A stretch of 64,000 nucleotides of DNA, taken from NCBI GenBank assembly GCA_000310025.1, contig FN649739.1, positions 2,464,810 to 2,528,809 of the forward strand. Direction: 5' to 3'. This document shows positions 9,918 through 20,591 of this stretch, in pieces. Each line of letters opens with the position of its first letter. Position 1 is the stretch's first letter. The DNA comes from Ectocarpus siliculosus (Eukaryota; Sar; Phaeophyceae; Ectocarpales; Ectocarpaceae). The notes under the pieces are model-generated. The model was not told the DNA's origin. It saw only the letters and a list, made by a program, of their open reading frames with translations, and searched no databases. Position numbers and translations under genes: made by a program.

Positions 9918-12900
9918 TCAGTCCTCACGGGCGTGCGACGAGAGCAGGTTGTTTGTGTTGTTGCGGCGATATCACCGACCATAGTAAATCTCGTCATCGC
10001 TGGCATCCACGCTGACGTCGTTGACAACAAGGGCATACGCGTTTGTAAGATGATTGGCTTCTCCCCGAGAACCAACAACTACGGTCTTTTGGCTTGACAG
10101 ACAGCGATACATTTCTTCGACTTGGACATCAATGGCATGTAGCGTGAACAAGGAAGATTGTTCTGCGTCCATCACAGCTCTAACCGAACCCTCGCTTCGC
10201 TGTCCGACTTCTCGTACGTTCGCCAACAGAGACGTTGACCCCTGGAGTTGAAGAAGAGCAGAAGCGCCAAGGCCGCCCACAGCAAGGAGCGCTAAGGCGC
10301 TCACAGCGCAAGAAGTAAACCCGCAAAGGGGACGCTAGCATGGTTGTGGATCTTGGGCAACGCCCTGCCCGCGGTTTGGCCGGGGAAATCCCTACCATTT
10401 ATACATAATAATCCACTTAGGCAAGCGGCATCCAAGGGGTTGACAGCAATTTAGACAGGCGTAGAGTTGCACGTTTCCCCCCCTTGAGTCGTGGGTGCAA
10501 TAAAATATCGCGGGACAGCCAGTGTTCGTGAAACACACGCGTGGTGTATGATCTAAGTTTTTCATCCTCCGTGTGTGGGCATCTTCTCCCCAATCCCTCC
10601 GTACAAAAGGGGGGGGGGACGTTGTAGTTCGGACAATGCCCATCTATCATACGGGACGTCGTGGCTGAGGGTGTAGTGCATTTTCGGATGGTTTGGGCTG
10701 TACAATCGGCGGGGCTGCTGCAAACCCCGCATGAGTCTTTAGTGGGCGGATGGCCCATCAGAACTGCAGTATTTCGAGCATACAGGTATTCGATTTCTGA
10801 CTATGCCCGGAAGACCGGTTTCCGCGGCGTTTTCAGTCCACGGGCACTTACACCGTGTAGAATGGTGGACTGCTGCCCTAGAACGGCCGTTTGGTCGGAT
10901 GCATTCACCCCAGGTAGTTATACGTGTTGTTGGTGAGGTTCTGCTCCAGAGGCATGATGACCAACATGGTATGTTTGGTGGCCGATGAGATACGCCCGAG
11001 AACATACCCTGGAACACATGACGGCCCCTCGCCAGGGAACGGTTACACCCACCACGTGACCTGAGCAAATCGGGATTGGCGTACGGTTTGAATTTGTACC
11101 GTGATGGCAACACAAAATATCGCCTGGTATACAATGGAATGCTTGATGTTGTGTTTCGTGCATTGTTTGCTTGGTGCGTTCCCTGGCAATGCGTGTGCAT
11201 GACTAGACTACGCCTAGCAGACTGTAATTGGCACGAGGCTGGACGCCTCTATATTGTCAAGTAGGGGACGAGGATGGAACTTTCAAAGACTTGTACACTA
11301 GGTGATTTTATTGATTTCGGTGATACTCGAATCTTTTGGTGTGTGTTGTACGTTTCGTCTACTAATGTCTTTGGCTCGGCCTATTTAGCGTGTAAAGTGG
11401 GAGCGATGGGCTCTGTGTGTCCATCTCTTTTCTCCATATGTTGATATCCTTTGTCAGATATGCCAACTGGGGAGGGGACTGATTATGCAAAATAAATGAA
11501 AAACAGAGTACTCCTCTCGTAGCGAGTGCGGAGGACATGCCTTCTCGGCCCGGCTCGTTGTCGTACGTGGTGCGGTCGACATCGGAAACCTGCGCCATTT
11601 CTTCAATGCAGCCGGGGATGGGCGCACCATTGGTGCTGAACGGAAGACAAACACATGGACGGAAGGGTAGTCTAAGTGCCGTTTGTTGTTTAAGAACCGT
11701 TCCCAGGTCTGCTCAACCAGTACCTTGTAACATCCGCGGGTTCAATTAACGTGGACATCTTCTGTTGTCACGGACCAACTACACTCGAAAGGGGAGATTA
11801 TTGTTACCCAGGTCCGGGCGAAATGCGTCAAATTTATTGTAAAGCAATCGAATGTGGTCGTGTCGTTGTTAGGGTATGATAAAAAGGCGGCTCTGAAGGA
11901 GAGAACGGGTGAACTCGCACCCCGAGCACTCTGTCGAAGCTACAGTGGGTGTTAACACAGAGAGTCTTTAAAGGACGGTAGAAAGAGCAATGCATAGACA
12001 GCGAGGTTAGCACAGGACGGCTTGAGTGGTTTGCTGAAGCTGCAAATAAGAATATAGTATTTTCCCGCCCACCCACCATTTCTATCGAAGGTCAGGGTCA
12101 GGAGAGGACCGGTTGCAGTATCCGGTACGGTGCAATACTGGGCGTGGAGAATGGTACCGTACCTTTTGGGGACTTGATCATTTGAGACGACTGCGTGCCG
12201 TATACGCTTAGTCCCTACACCAAGCGACCAGAAAGTTTTTTTTTGTTTTGGAAAGGTACAGTAGGGACACGTTAGAAAAGGCGCAGAAATGCGTCTGCGG
12301 GGGGGAAAGTGCTTTGCCAAGTTGGCATCTCTCTCTTTCCTCGGGTGTAGAAGAAAAACGAAGGAAACTCTAAAAAAAATAAAAGAAATAGACTACGATA
12401 CTTCTTTCGGACCAAACAAAACAAATTGGACAGGTGTCATACCAAGAATCTAAACTATATAAGCCTCTTGTTCCTGCCGCACAGAGCTGGGAGGGCGCAC
12501 CCCAAGAGGACTGAGTGCTCAAGTATGAAGTGTTTCGTGTTTCGAAACAAAGTGAACCTGTTGATGGGAAGGCGCTCCTGGGCTCCGGCGTTACGCGGTG
12601 GTTGTAATGTCCCGCGTGTTTTCGCTTCGCTTCTTCAGCCTCCCATATAGGTAAGGAGAGGTGCACTTCTTCAAGTCGCCACCATGATGGCATCCGTTCA
12701 GATCTGACCACAGTGATTCAAACTTCCTCACTACATAGCTGCGTGCTTACCATGGTGACATCGGTTTCACCCTGACGATCCTGCTTCAAACTTTCTCGCT
12801 CGTCACAACACGTGTTAAACCCTTGTTGTCGGTCACCGTAACAAAAATTTTCGAACCCTGCTCGGATGTCATCTAACTTCCGCACCAGTCCAACGAACGC

Positions 12901-13953
12901 GGACGTATTCCGTGGTCGCGGGTCATCTTCCCGGTAAAGGGAACACGTCATGAAAAGTCATCAAAGAACATCATCAACGAACAAAGACCTTGATTTCAGA
13001 AATCTACGCAACAAACAAATTTACGAAAATCGCAGAGACCACAACCACTCGGATTGCATGGGCGCTAGTCTGTTGCGCGCTGATCCTCCTGCGCAAGAAA
13101 GAAGATTCAACGTAACAAAAACAAACATAACCGTGTCTCCAGAAAAGCACAAACAGAAACAAGAGTTACTCATCCTAGCAAACTTGGTACAGATGCTAGG
13201 AGGTAATGAGCAAAGATCGGAGAGGTCAACATCATGCAACTGATTCTAGTGCATCGAAAACCCAACATTCTCCATGAGCCTTCCGCGCAAAATACGGCAG
13301 GACGCATGACTCCGGTATAAGTAAGCACTGCGCCAACCACTCGGTCCAGCTCTGGCCGTGAATGCCAGGACTCAGATGCAGCGAGCTCGTGCCACAGCAG
13401 CACAAAAAAACGTTCACACACACAGCAAAAACAATGCCACGGAAGCCGCCAGATCCGAACACACTCAGGCGATTCTTATCCAGCTGGGGCAAGAAAATTC
13501 CCGTTGGTCTGATAGATCGATGCCAAGCAACAATAAACAACAAACAGACACGCACGCACACAAATATATACCAAGTAGAACACAAAATACGGTGGCGGTG
13601 GGAAAAGCAACTCGGCAGCCTGTCGATGGAAGGCGATGTTTGTGGTGAGAGCGTCTTCGCCGATACGATCGCACGCGCATCTGACTAAGGTCGTGGTATT
13701 CCGGAGGCGACGCACCATGATGATGATGGTCGTGTCGACGCCCGCTCAATTCAACGTCCGCATCGCCACATCCACGCCGCGTTTCGGGGCACGAGTAATA
13801 CCCCCCTCGCTGACCCTACGCACCCCTGCTCAGAAGGGAGCCTACGCACATAATACAATACTGTACGCCCACACAACACTTTCTACATACCACGGCACTT
13901 TTTCCCCGTGCTCGCATCACTCTCCTCCAAGGCGGTGGAAGCCTCATCCTTCA
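9918..13953. other. Intergenic region with one orphan exon candidate
   Basis: This lies between the ends of two convergent genes, ULP (+) and UBE2Z (-). Apart from the minus-strand exon candidate at 12751-12951 I see only unsupported frames. A minus-strand frame at 9972-10304 has a hydrophobic stretch (SALALLAVGGLGASALL) followed by an acidic/amphipathic region ending DASDDEIYYGR, but it lacks an ATG and has no recognised homologue. A minus-strand frame at about 11535-11630 (TNGAPIPGCIEEMAQ) is similar in quality. These might be exons of one unknown minus-strand gene. I could not join them in phase. Confidence 0.4.
12751..12951 (-). CDS. Orphan coding-exon candidate, unknown protein
   Basis: A 67-codon minus-strand frame opens with ATG at 12951 (MTCSLYREDDPR) and runs to a good donor, ATG|GTAAGC, at 12751/12750. 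The translation is charged and Cys-containing (VRKLDDIRAGFENFCYG, then FNTCCDERESLKQDRQG) and looks protein-like, not low-complexity. I recognise no family. Downstream exons would lie between about 10 and 12.7 kb, where only weak candidates exist. The evidence is the open frame plus one strong donor, so this may be a chance frame. Confidence 0.3.
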
Positions 13954-16900
13954 CTATCGGAGGGCCCTCAACACGCTGCCAGCCCCGCTGCTACTACCGC
14001 CGCCGCCTGCGGAGGACGCTCCAACACCGGTCCTGCTTCCGCCACAGCCATCTTCGCCTTCGCTTGCGACAGGACCGGCAGCGGCGGCGGCGGCGGCAGA
14101 AGCATCGTCCGTCTGCATCGGTCTTGCGCCATCATCTTGACCGGGTGGGGGCGCGACGGGGTCCACTTCGTCGGCTTCGGCAGGCGCGGCCGGCTCCAGC
14201 AAGCTAGCGATGCGCTTGATCGATCGCGCGATGCTGGCGTACCGAAAGGTTCCCCTGTTCTCCCCGAAAGGGTCGACCATCTTCCCGCCGTCTCTGCAGC
14301 GCGACCAGCAGCGGGGGAGAGCAAACGACAGCGGCGAAGGCGAATGAGCTCATCAACCGTACATATGGGTTTCGGGGGTGGTCAGGACAGAACTACAGTA
14401 GTAGGACCTGGTCAGTATCAACCTCCGGGCTACCGAACTCGCCATCCCTGTAGGGAATGAATCAGCAAGAGCAGATTGGATACGCTAAAAAGAGTACAAT
14501 CGACATACTTAAGAGCGAGAATTGGACACTACATGCCCAAGAATGACGTTATAACATTACCCTCTCGCTAGAGAGCAAGGAAGGAACCAACCACGCCGAA
14601 CTTACTTTCCCGATGAATGGAAATCCCAAAACGGAAAAGGGTGGCACACACACACCGAATCTTTCAAGGCTCAATAAAGCCGATTCTTTCTGAAGTCTCA
14701 AAAATTAAGCTTGTCAAGGGAGGCCACGCAAGCAACGCACCTGTGCATGTTCTGCTCGCACACGAGCTCGTAGCGGGGAACGAAGGATAAAAACAGGTCC
14801 CGAGTCAGCGCTTGTAAGCAAGCCGGCATGCTGTTCGACAGGCTGCCGACACGAAAAGGAACGGGGGAGGCAAACAATGCCGTCATGGGAATAAGCCGCA
14901 TCGAGGGCAGGCGTTCGACGACAACAATGTCTTGGAAGATTAAATAGTGCTGCTGTTCCTCAACGATGTGTGCGGTATTGAATTCGAGGCAACTCCTCCT
15001 CCAAGGTGCTGCTGCTGCTGTGTACCCTCCTCGAAATTAGCGTTCCTGCTGCTTATCCCAAAACGTAGGCCAACGGTGTCGCTCCTGCTTGAGCAGTCCT
15101 ATAAACGCTGCAATTCTCCGCAAGGTACAAGTAGTTTCGAATCGACAACGAAAAAGACAGCAAACACGCTTGTCCTGAGTGCGCTCTCACACATAGTCGC
15201 CCCTCCCTCGCAAGCACATGCCTACAGTCTCGGGGTGCTGGCACTCATCACTTCGCGGCGAGCCAAGACTACGTAGAGAGCGCTGCTAGTTCAACCATGA
15301 GAATCATCACCCCTTTTCGGACGAATCACGCGATGGAGTACACGTGGGGATAGCGGCGTGCGAGCTCTTCTGCGGGGCTTCCTCGCTTCTTCGCCACCTC
15401 ACCTGGAGTCATCCACCATCGCGCACACGGCAACGCGCAAGGTCTCGTGCGTGATGCAGTCGCTGTAGTCGCGCACGTCTTGCGGGTTGGACGCTGCCTC
15501 GAACCTATTTAATGTAGTCGGCGTCGTCGACGATGGACAAAGATGTACGGTTTAGCGAGCCATGTGAGCGAAAGTGGTCGCTATTGCAGGCCTAACGACC
15601 AGTCGTCAGGGTGCCGCGGTGCTGCCGCACGTTTGTGGTCGTTGTGCAGGGTATGTCGCTAAACGGGGGTCGCTGGACCGGCCCATCACTACCGTACGAG
15701 GAATGAAACATCGTGCCCTCACCCACGAGCGAACATGGCCAGACGAACGATGAAAACAACCACAGGCACAAGCAGCGACTGGATCTTTGCATAAATGCAG
15801 ACACAAGGCGTGAAGAAGGCCGCACCGCCTCTCGAAACGAACGCAAGTCCCTTTTCACCCGGGCTTAGCTTTATGTAAAACAAGCTGTTCAAATACTTCG
15901 TGCACTTTGTCCACAGCTCACCCTCGCTCGTTTTGGCGGAGGCAGTTCCATCGCAAAAACAGACACCGTGGTCGGAAATACGGCGGAATTCGAACCTCTT
16001 CGACCGTCCGACTTGATTGCGTGCCCCAAGCCCGCTTGCACAACCTCTGAGGAAAAACTCGACGTCCATTCCCTAAACGCCCACACCCGACCCAAAGAGC
16101 TAACAACGAACCGTTGTAGAAACCCCAGACTTTGACTCATCCGGATTGTTCTTGGAGCAGACGTCAATGGACCAAAAGGTACTATGCATCAACACCTTCA
16201 ACAACACCGATGCCTTAGGTATTTCCAGCACAAACATGAAAACGGACTAAAAATTACGTAGTTTCGGGGTCGTTGAAGGAATCGCGACATTGTGAGGCTG
16301 GTCATGGCTCCATTGCGAACGGCGTCTACGTAGATCTGGTGGTTGCCAAGGAACCGGAACGTGATGAGGCCGGTTTCACCCTGGCTTGTTGTGAACCCAT
16401 CTATTACGCAGACCTCAGAGTCCTCAAGGAATAGGAAAATGACGCGGCTGGCTTGCTCACCCCGGCTCGTTGTGGTACGGCTTTTCGTTCATGAGGCTCT
16501 GGATGGACAGCAGCACCGACGAGATGGAGTGTACCGGGGTCCAGCGCGGGCCGTTCCACGTGCCGAGGATGCTAGAGAGGTGGGAGAAACGGGTCGACGC
16601 AATAAGTTGTTGGTACGTGCTTACCGCACGCGGCAGTAACAAGCAGTGGCAGCAGCGGCGCGGTTCCGCCGACTACTTGTCACAGCAAAAGAGCAGTGGA
16701 GTTTTTCAAGTAACGTGCACAGGTACGCATTGCTGCGCTACATGTAATACCCGTTGCCTCACACAGAAAATACTTTCCCATCACCCTCTTAAGTTACATG
16801 TTTACTCTGAAGACCACTGCATAAGAAGCAAGCAAACAGCGAAAGAGAGCCGGAGGACCAAAAAATTACCTGAGGCAAACCTTGCCGTTGGCGTAGAGAT

Positions 16901-18772
16901 TGGGGTTGAAACGTACGGTGCCACCTCCGGTGGTCATGAGCCTGACCCTTGGGGGGCTGTGGGGGTAGTCGTCCGGGCAGTGCAGCACAAAGTAGAAGAA
17001 CCCTGACGTCACGCATAGCGTGGCATGGCAAAAGACGCGTCATCGCACACAACACGGAATTACATTCCTTCATAGCAACCAGAAAACGAAAAAAAAAGAA
17101 GCAGCATGTACACGAAACCACCCCCGACGTCAACATCCCGTGCCGCTGTAGCGTAAATAAAGCACACGGGGTTGGGAGGCACGGGGTGACCACCTTGCGT
17201 GGAAGAACAAAGAGAGGAGGGGGGCGGGGTCGATAATACAAACATCCTCCAAAATACCGGAGGTGGAATGAAAAAAATGGAAGGGTTGCAGCGTACGCTA
17301 TGCATGCCTCCACACAATCTCCCCACCGTGTCTGGACGACCCCCCCCATCGTCTAAAAAGAGAAAAAAAACTCGCCCAGTCGTTCAGCAAAGAGCCCACG
17401 CCATCGTGACGACAAAAGAGACGCAGCCTACAACTAGAGCAGTATCCACTGCATTCGGCAGCATAGTGCCAAGGGATTTGGTCGGGCGTATAGCGGACAC
17501 CCAGCCCTCTTCAGAAAAACACGGCGATGGCTTTCGAATATTCCAGCCGTGATGAGCCGACTTACCGGCCTCGTGCAGGGCGACCGGCCTTCGTTCTACG
17601 GTCTTAGCCAAACTTGCAGGGCACATGCATGCCAGAGAGGATTCGCGTGCACCCTCTCGTAGCGCACGTGCATCACGGTTGCATGGCGTGCACCCGCTCT
17701 GAAAAATAACTACTACTTGTAGCAACAGACAATGGCGCCAACAGCAAGGGCTGAGACCAAAAACTGCGCCGTAGAAACAAGAGAGGCCAAAACCTTTTGT
17801 TGACGACGAACTCGGCTTTGGGGGGTTTCACCTCCTTCGTACGGCGTGTCGAACGGCCCGGTGACGAGGGCGTGCACAACCGTAACCAAGTCCTCATCGG
17901 GGTAGACGAACAGGCCGGGCACGGGATCTCTGCGATTCGCGCGGTCACCCATCACAAGGGCGTTGTATCGTAGGCCAAGGCGATTCGGAAGGTTACCGAT
18001 CACAAGCGCGTTGTATCGTGGGCCAAGGCCGTCAAAGAAAGACCAAGAATGGGCGGGAACACAGCTTTTGGGGACCAGACAAGCGAGGCAGGCGCCCAAT
18101 CGGACCCGACCCAGTGCTCGAGCAGACCAAAACCGAGTTGTCGTATGCATAGGAACACGGGTCAGCGGGAAAAATCAGAAGCAAGGTCCGAAAGTCAAAA
18201 GACCAAAAAAAGAAAAAAAGGCGGAACAATAGAAACGAGACGGGCGAGCCGGAAACAATGCACAGTACGCACCTCATTGCGCTGCGGATGTCGTTTCTCA
18301 CTCTCCGGATGCATTCCCTTGACGGTTTGCTCTGGCACAACGAGGGCATCCAATTATACCTCTCGGTTCCACCACCACCACCACCACCACCACTGCCGCT
18401 GCTGCCGCTCCCCACAGCTGCGGCGTACGCCCCTGCGATCGCTGCAGCAGCCTCCCCTTTCCCCGGAGAAGACACGCCACCCTCGCCAGTCCCATCGGTA
18501 CCCTTGCCCTTGCCCTTGCCCTTGCCCTTGCCCTTCCCGTCAGCAGGGCTGTCGCTGTCGACTTCCTCCTCTCCGCCCGGCTCTGCTGCTGCTCCTGCTG
18601 CTGCTGCTGCTACTGCTGCAGCAGCAGCAGCAGCAGCTGCTGATGTACTCTCCGAGGACGGACAGACATCCACAAAGGACGAGATGGGTGCTGACATCGA
18701 CGGCGGCCCTCCCGCCGCAGGGGTAGTCGTTGAAGGGGGGGTGGGGAATCCCTTCTGTTTCATTTCCGCCAT
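13954..18772 (-). CDS. UBE2Z: UBE2Z-like E2 ubiquitin-conjugating enzyme
   Basis: E2 enzymes carry ubiquitin (or a ubiquitin-like protein) as a thioester on a catalytic Cys. Animal UBE2Z (USE1) is charged by UBA6. Seven exons, all phases joining: 18273-18772, 17832-17929, 16870-17002, 16461-16571, 15403-15504, 14741-14842, 13954-14293; 461 aa. The UBC fold begins with [12 protein letters not shown] at the end of exon 1, then [40 protein letters not shown] (catalytic Cys about residue 242), [22 protein letters not shown] and PYHNEPGFE. The C-terminal extension typical of UBE2Z is present: [12 protein letters not shown], a helix around [14 protein letters not shown], and [11 protein letters not shown]. 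Exon 1 adds about 140 residues of low complexity (poly-Ala, a Gly-Lys repeat, poly-Gly). The start was taken at 18772; an in-frame Met at 18898 would extend it by 42 residues. The C-terminus is Ala/Gly/Ser-rich. Confidence 0.93.
18366..18660. repeat. Coding simple repeats in UBE2Z exon 1
   Basis: This holds a (CCA)n tract encoding poly-Gly at 18368-18392, a CCCTTG hexamer array at 18501-18535 encoding alternating Gly-Lys, and GCT/GCA triplets around 18585-18645 encoding poly-Ala. All lie in the minus-strand reading frame before the UBC domain and should be length-variable. Confidence 0.75.
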
Positions 18773-20591
18773 GGTGTGGATACCACCAGGCGAAGGGGCT
18801 CGGCGCGACGCCCGTGACCCGTGACGACGACCTGCGGGAAAACCAGCCGAGATTTTGTCGTGTGACATGCCCAATACATTCAAAGTAGTACGGTCCAATA
18901 GATGAAGATGTACGCGGGGGGCGGAGGGTGCCTTCGTCCAACAAGCGGGGCGTTACAAACCGCTGGTTGTCGCCGCTGCTGTGGATGCATACCGTAGAGA
19001 TCGAATCACACACCATGCACGCGCACTGCCTTTGATTTGAGAAGATGATGGTAAACGACAAAAGGAAAAGAACCGCGGCAAGGCATCCAATCCACCGAGA
19101 TCACGATTCAAAACCCAATACAGCATACAAGGACGAGATGTTACTAATAAGTAGGGAAATGAGGTCGGATGAACTCTGTGGTTGACGGTGTTTACCACAT
19201 CCCCATCGGGCTCCGACAGTACTACGTGCTGCTGTACAAGTATTTTGTACCATACTGGACCTCAGACACGTGCCTAGTGCTCGGTACGCGAGCATCAAAC
19301 AGAGTTCCACGCTGCTGGCACATGGGGGCGCCACCCAAGGGGCCATACGCATTGCTGTGCACATGCACGCAAAGCACCATGTGAGCTGATCAGCGGCCTG
19401 CAGTACTTCGAGTTGTGTTGGAGCAGAAGGCAAATCGAGGTTTTCTCGGCTGCTCAAGCACAACGCCTTCTTAGAATGTGATCCTCGAGGTACTCAAATG
19501 ACAGGTTCGCTCACCCCAATTCAGCTGGCGGGACCGGTCAGGTGGGCGAGAAGCAGCAGCAGAAGTGAGGACACAAGCAAGATAAAGTCGGCGCCAGATC
19601 GCAAGTCGCGCTGTTGTTTACCTCCGCAGTCCGTGGAATCAAACATGGTTGAACCCAACCCAACCCCGCGTGTTTTTCTGCACGACACGTTGCCCCCCCC
19701 CTTGCGCCATTGCGCCAACACACAAGCAACAACACATCATTTATAGCCAGGCGCGTCGCTACGAAAGGTGTCAGTGAGGGTAGGTACTGCAGAGAATGTT
19801 TATTTGTTTCAATTTGGATGCACGTCGGGCCTTGTATGTAGTATGTAGACTGTTTTCACGAATCTGGTACTGGTGTGGCGTGTAAATACCATTCCAGGGT
19901 GCGAGGAGAATACTCTGTTTGTGTGCGGAGGATTCAAGCCAGAAGATATCGCTCACTTCACATTTGCATCCACACCATGAGATTTGTTGCCTGCGGTGCC
20001 GTATACAGCTGTGTGCACAACTGCTGTCCTGGACAATCACATTTTAATGGTGATAGATTGAAATCTACGTGTCGTAGAAGTACAAGTCTATTTAGTCATA
20101 CATCTGCTGTAGCACCAGGCACGGTGCTTGACTGATGTTGCCTCCCCTGTGATATTAAGACTGCACCAGTCGACTACCTGAGGCGATCACATAAACACGC
20201 ACACCTTTCTACTGCTGGGGGCTACGGGCTACGGTGCACTTAGAGATTACCTAGGTACTCCACGACCGCAACCAACAGCTACATGTATCATTTTGCTCTG
20301 TCGTGTTGTTCGTAACCTACTGTAATTAGCTTTCTTCCCGCCAAGTCTAACCGAAATGGGTAACCCTGTTTGTTGGTAGAGAAGCGTCGCTTCGGTTGGA
20401 CCAGAAAAGGTGTCAGAGGGTACTTCCTAGCTTAGAGCAGAGAGCCCACCGTTAAGTGAGGACAGCGACAAGAACGCCACAGGAACAAGAAACGGCGACC
20501 ACAACCCCAGCTGGAATTGCAGTTCCCTAAACCGCCGCGTACTGCCTGCCCACCGACCTCAGAGCACGCCGGATAAGACCAAGCAGCGCCA
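18773..20591. other. Divergent intergenic region between UBE2Z and the HhH-motif gene
   Basis: About 1.8 kb separates two divergent start codons and should hold both promoters. I see no convincing coding exon, no clear TATA box that I would commit to and no recognised repeat. Frames at 19101-19463 (-) and 19169-19384 (+) have no family resemblance. Confidence 0.5.

Noticed and set aside
18049-18726. Long plus-strand frames (225 and 188 codons) rich in Pro, Ser and Gln
   Set aside because: They are antisense to UBE2Z exon 1 and stay open because of its triplet and hexamer repeats; the minus-strand frame has homology and matching splice phases.
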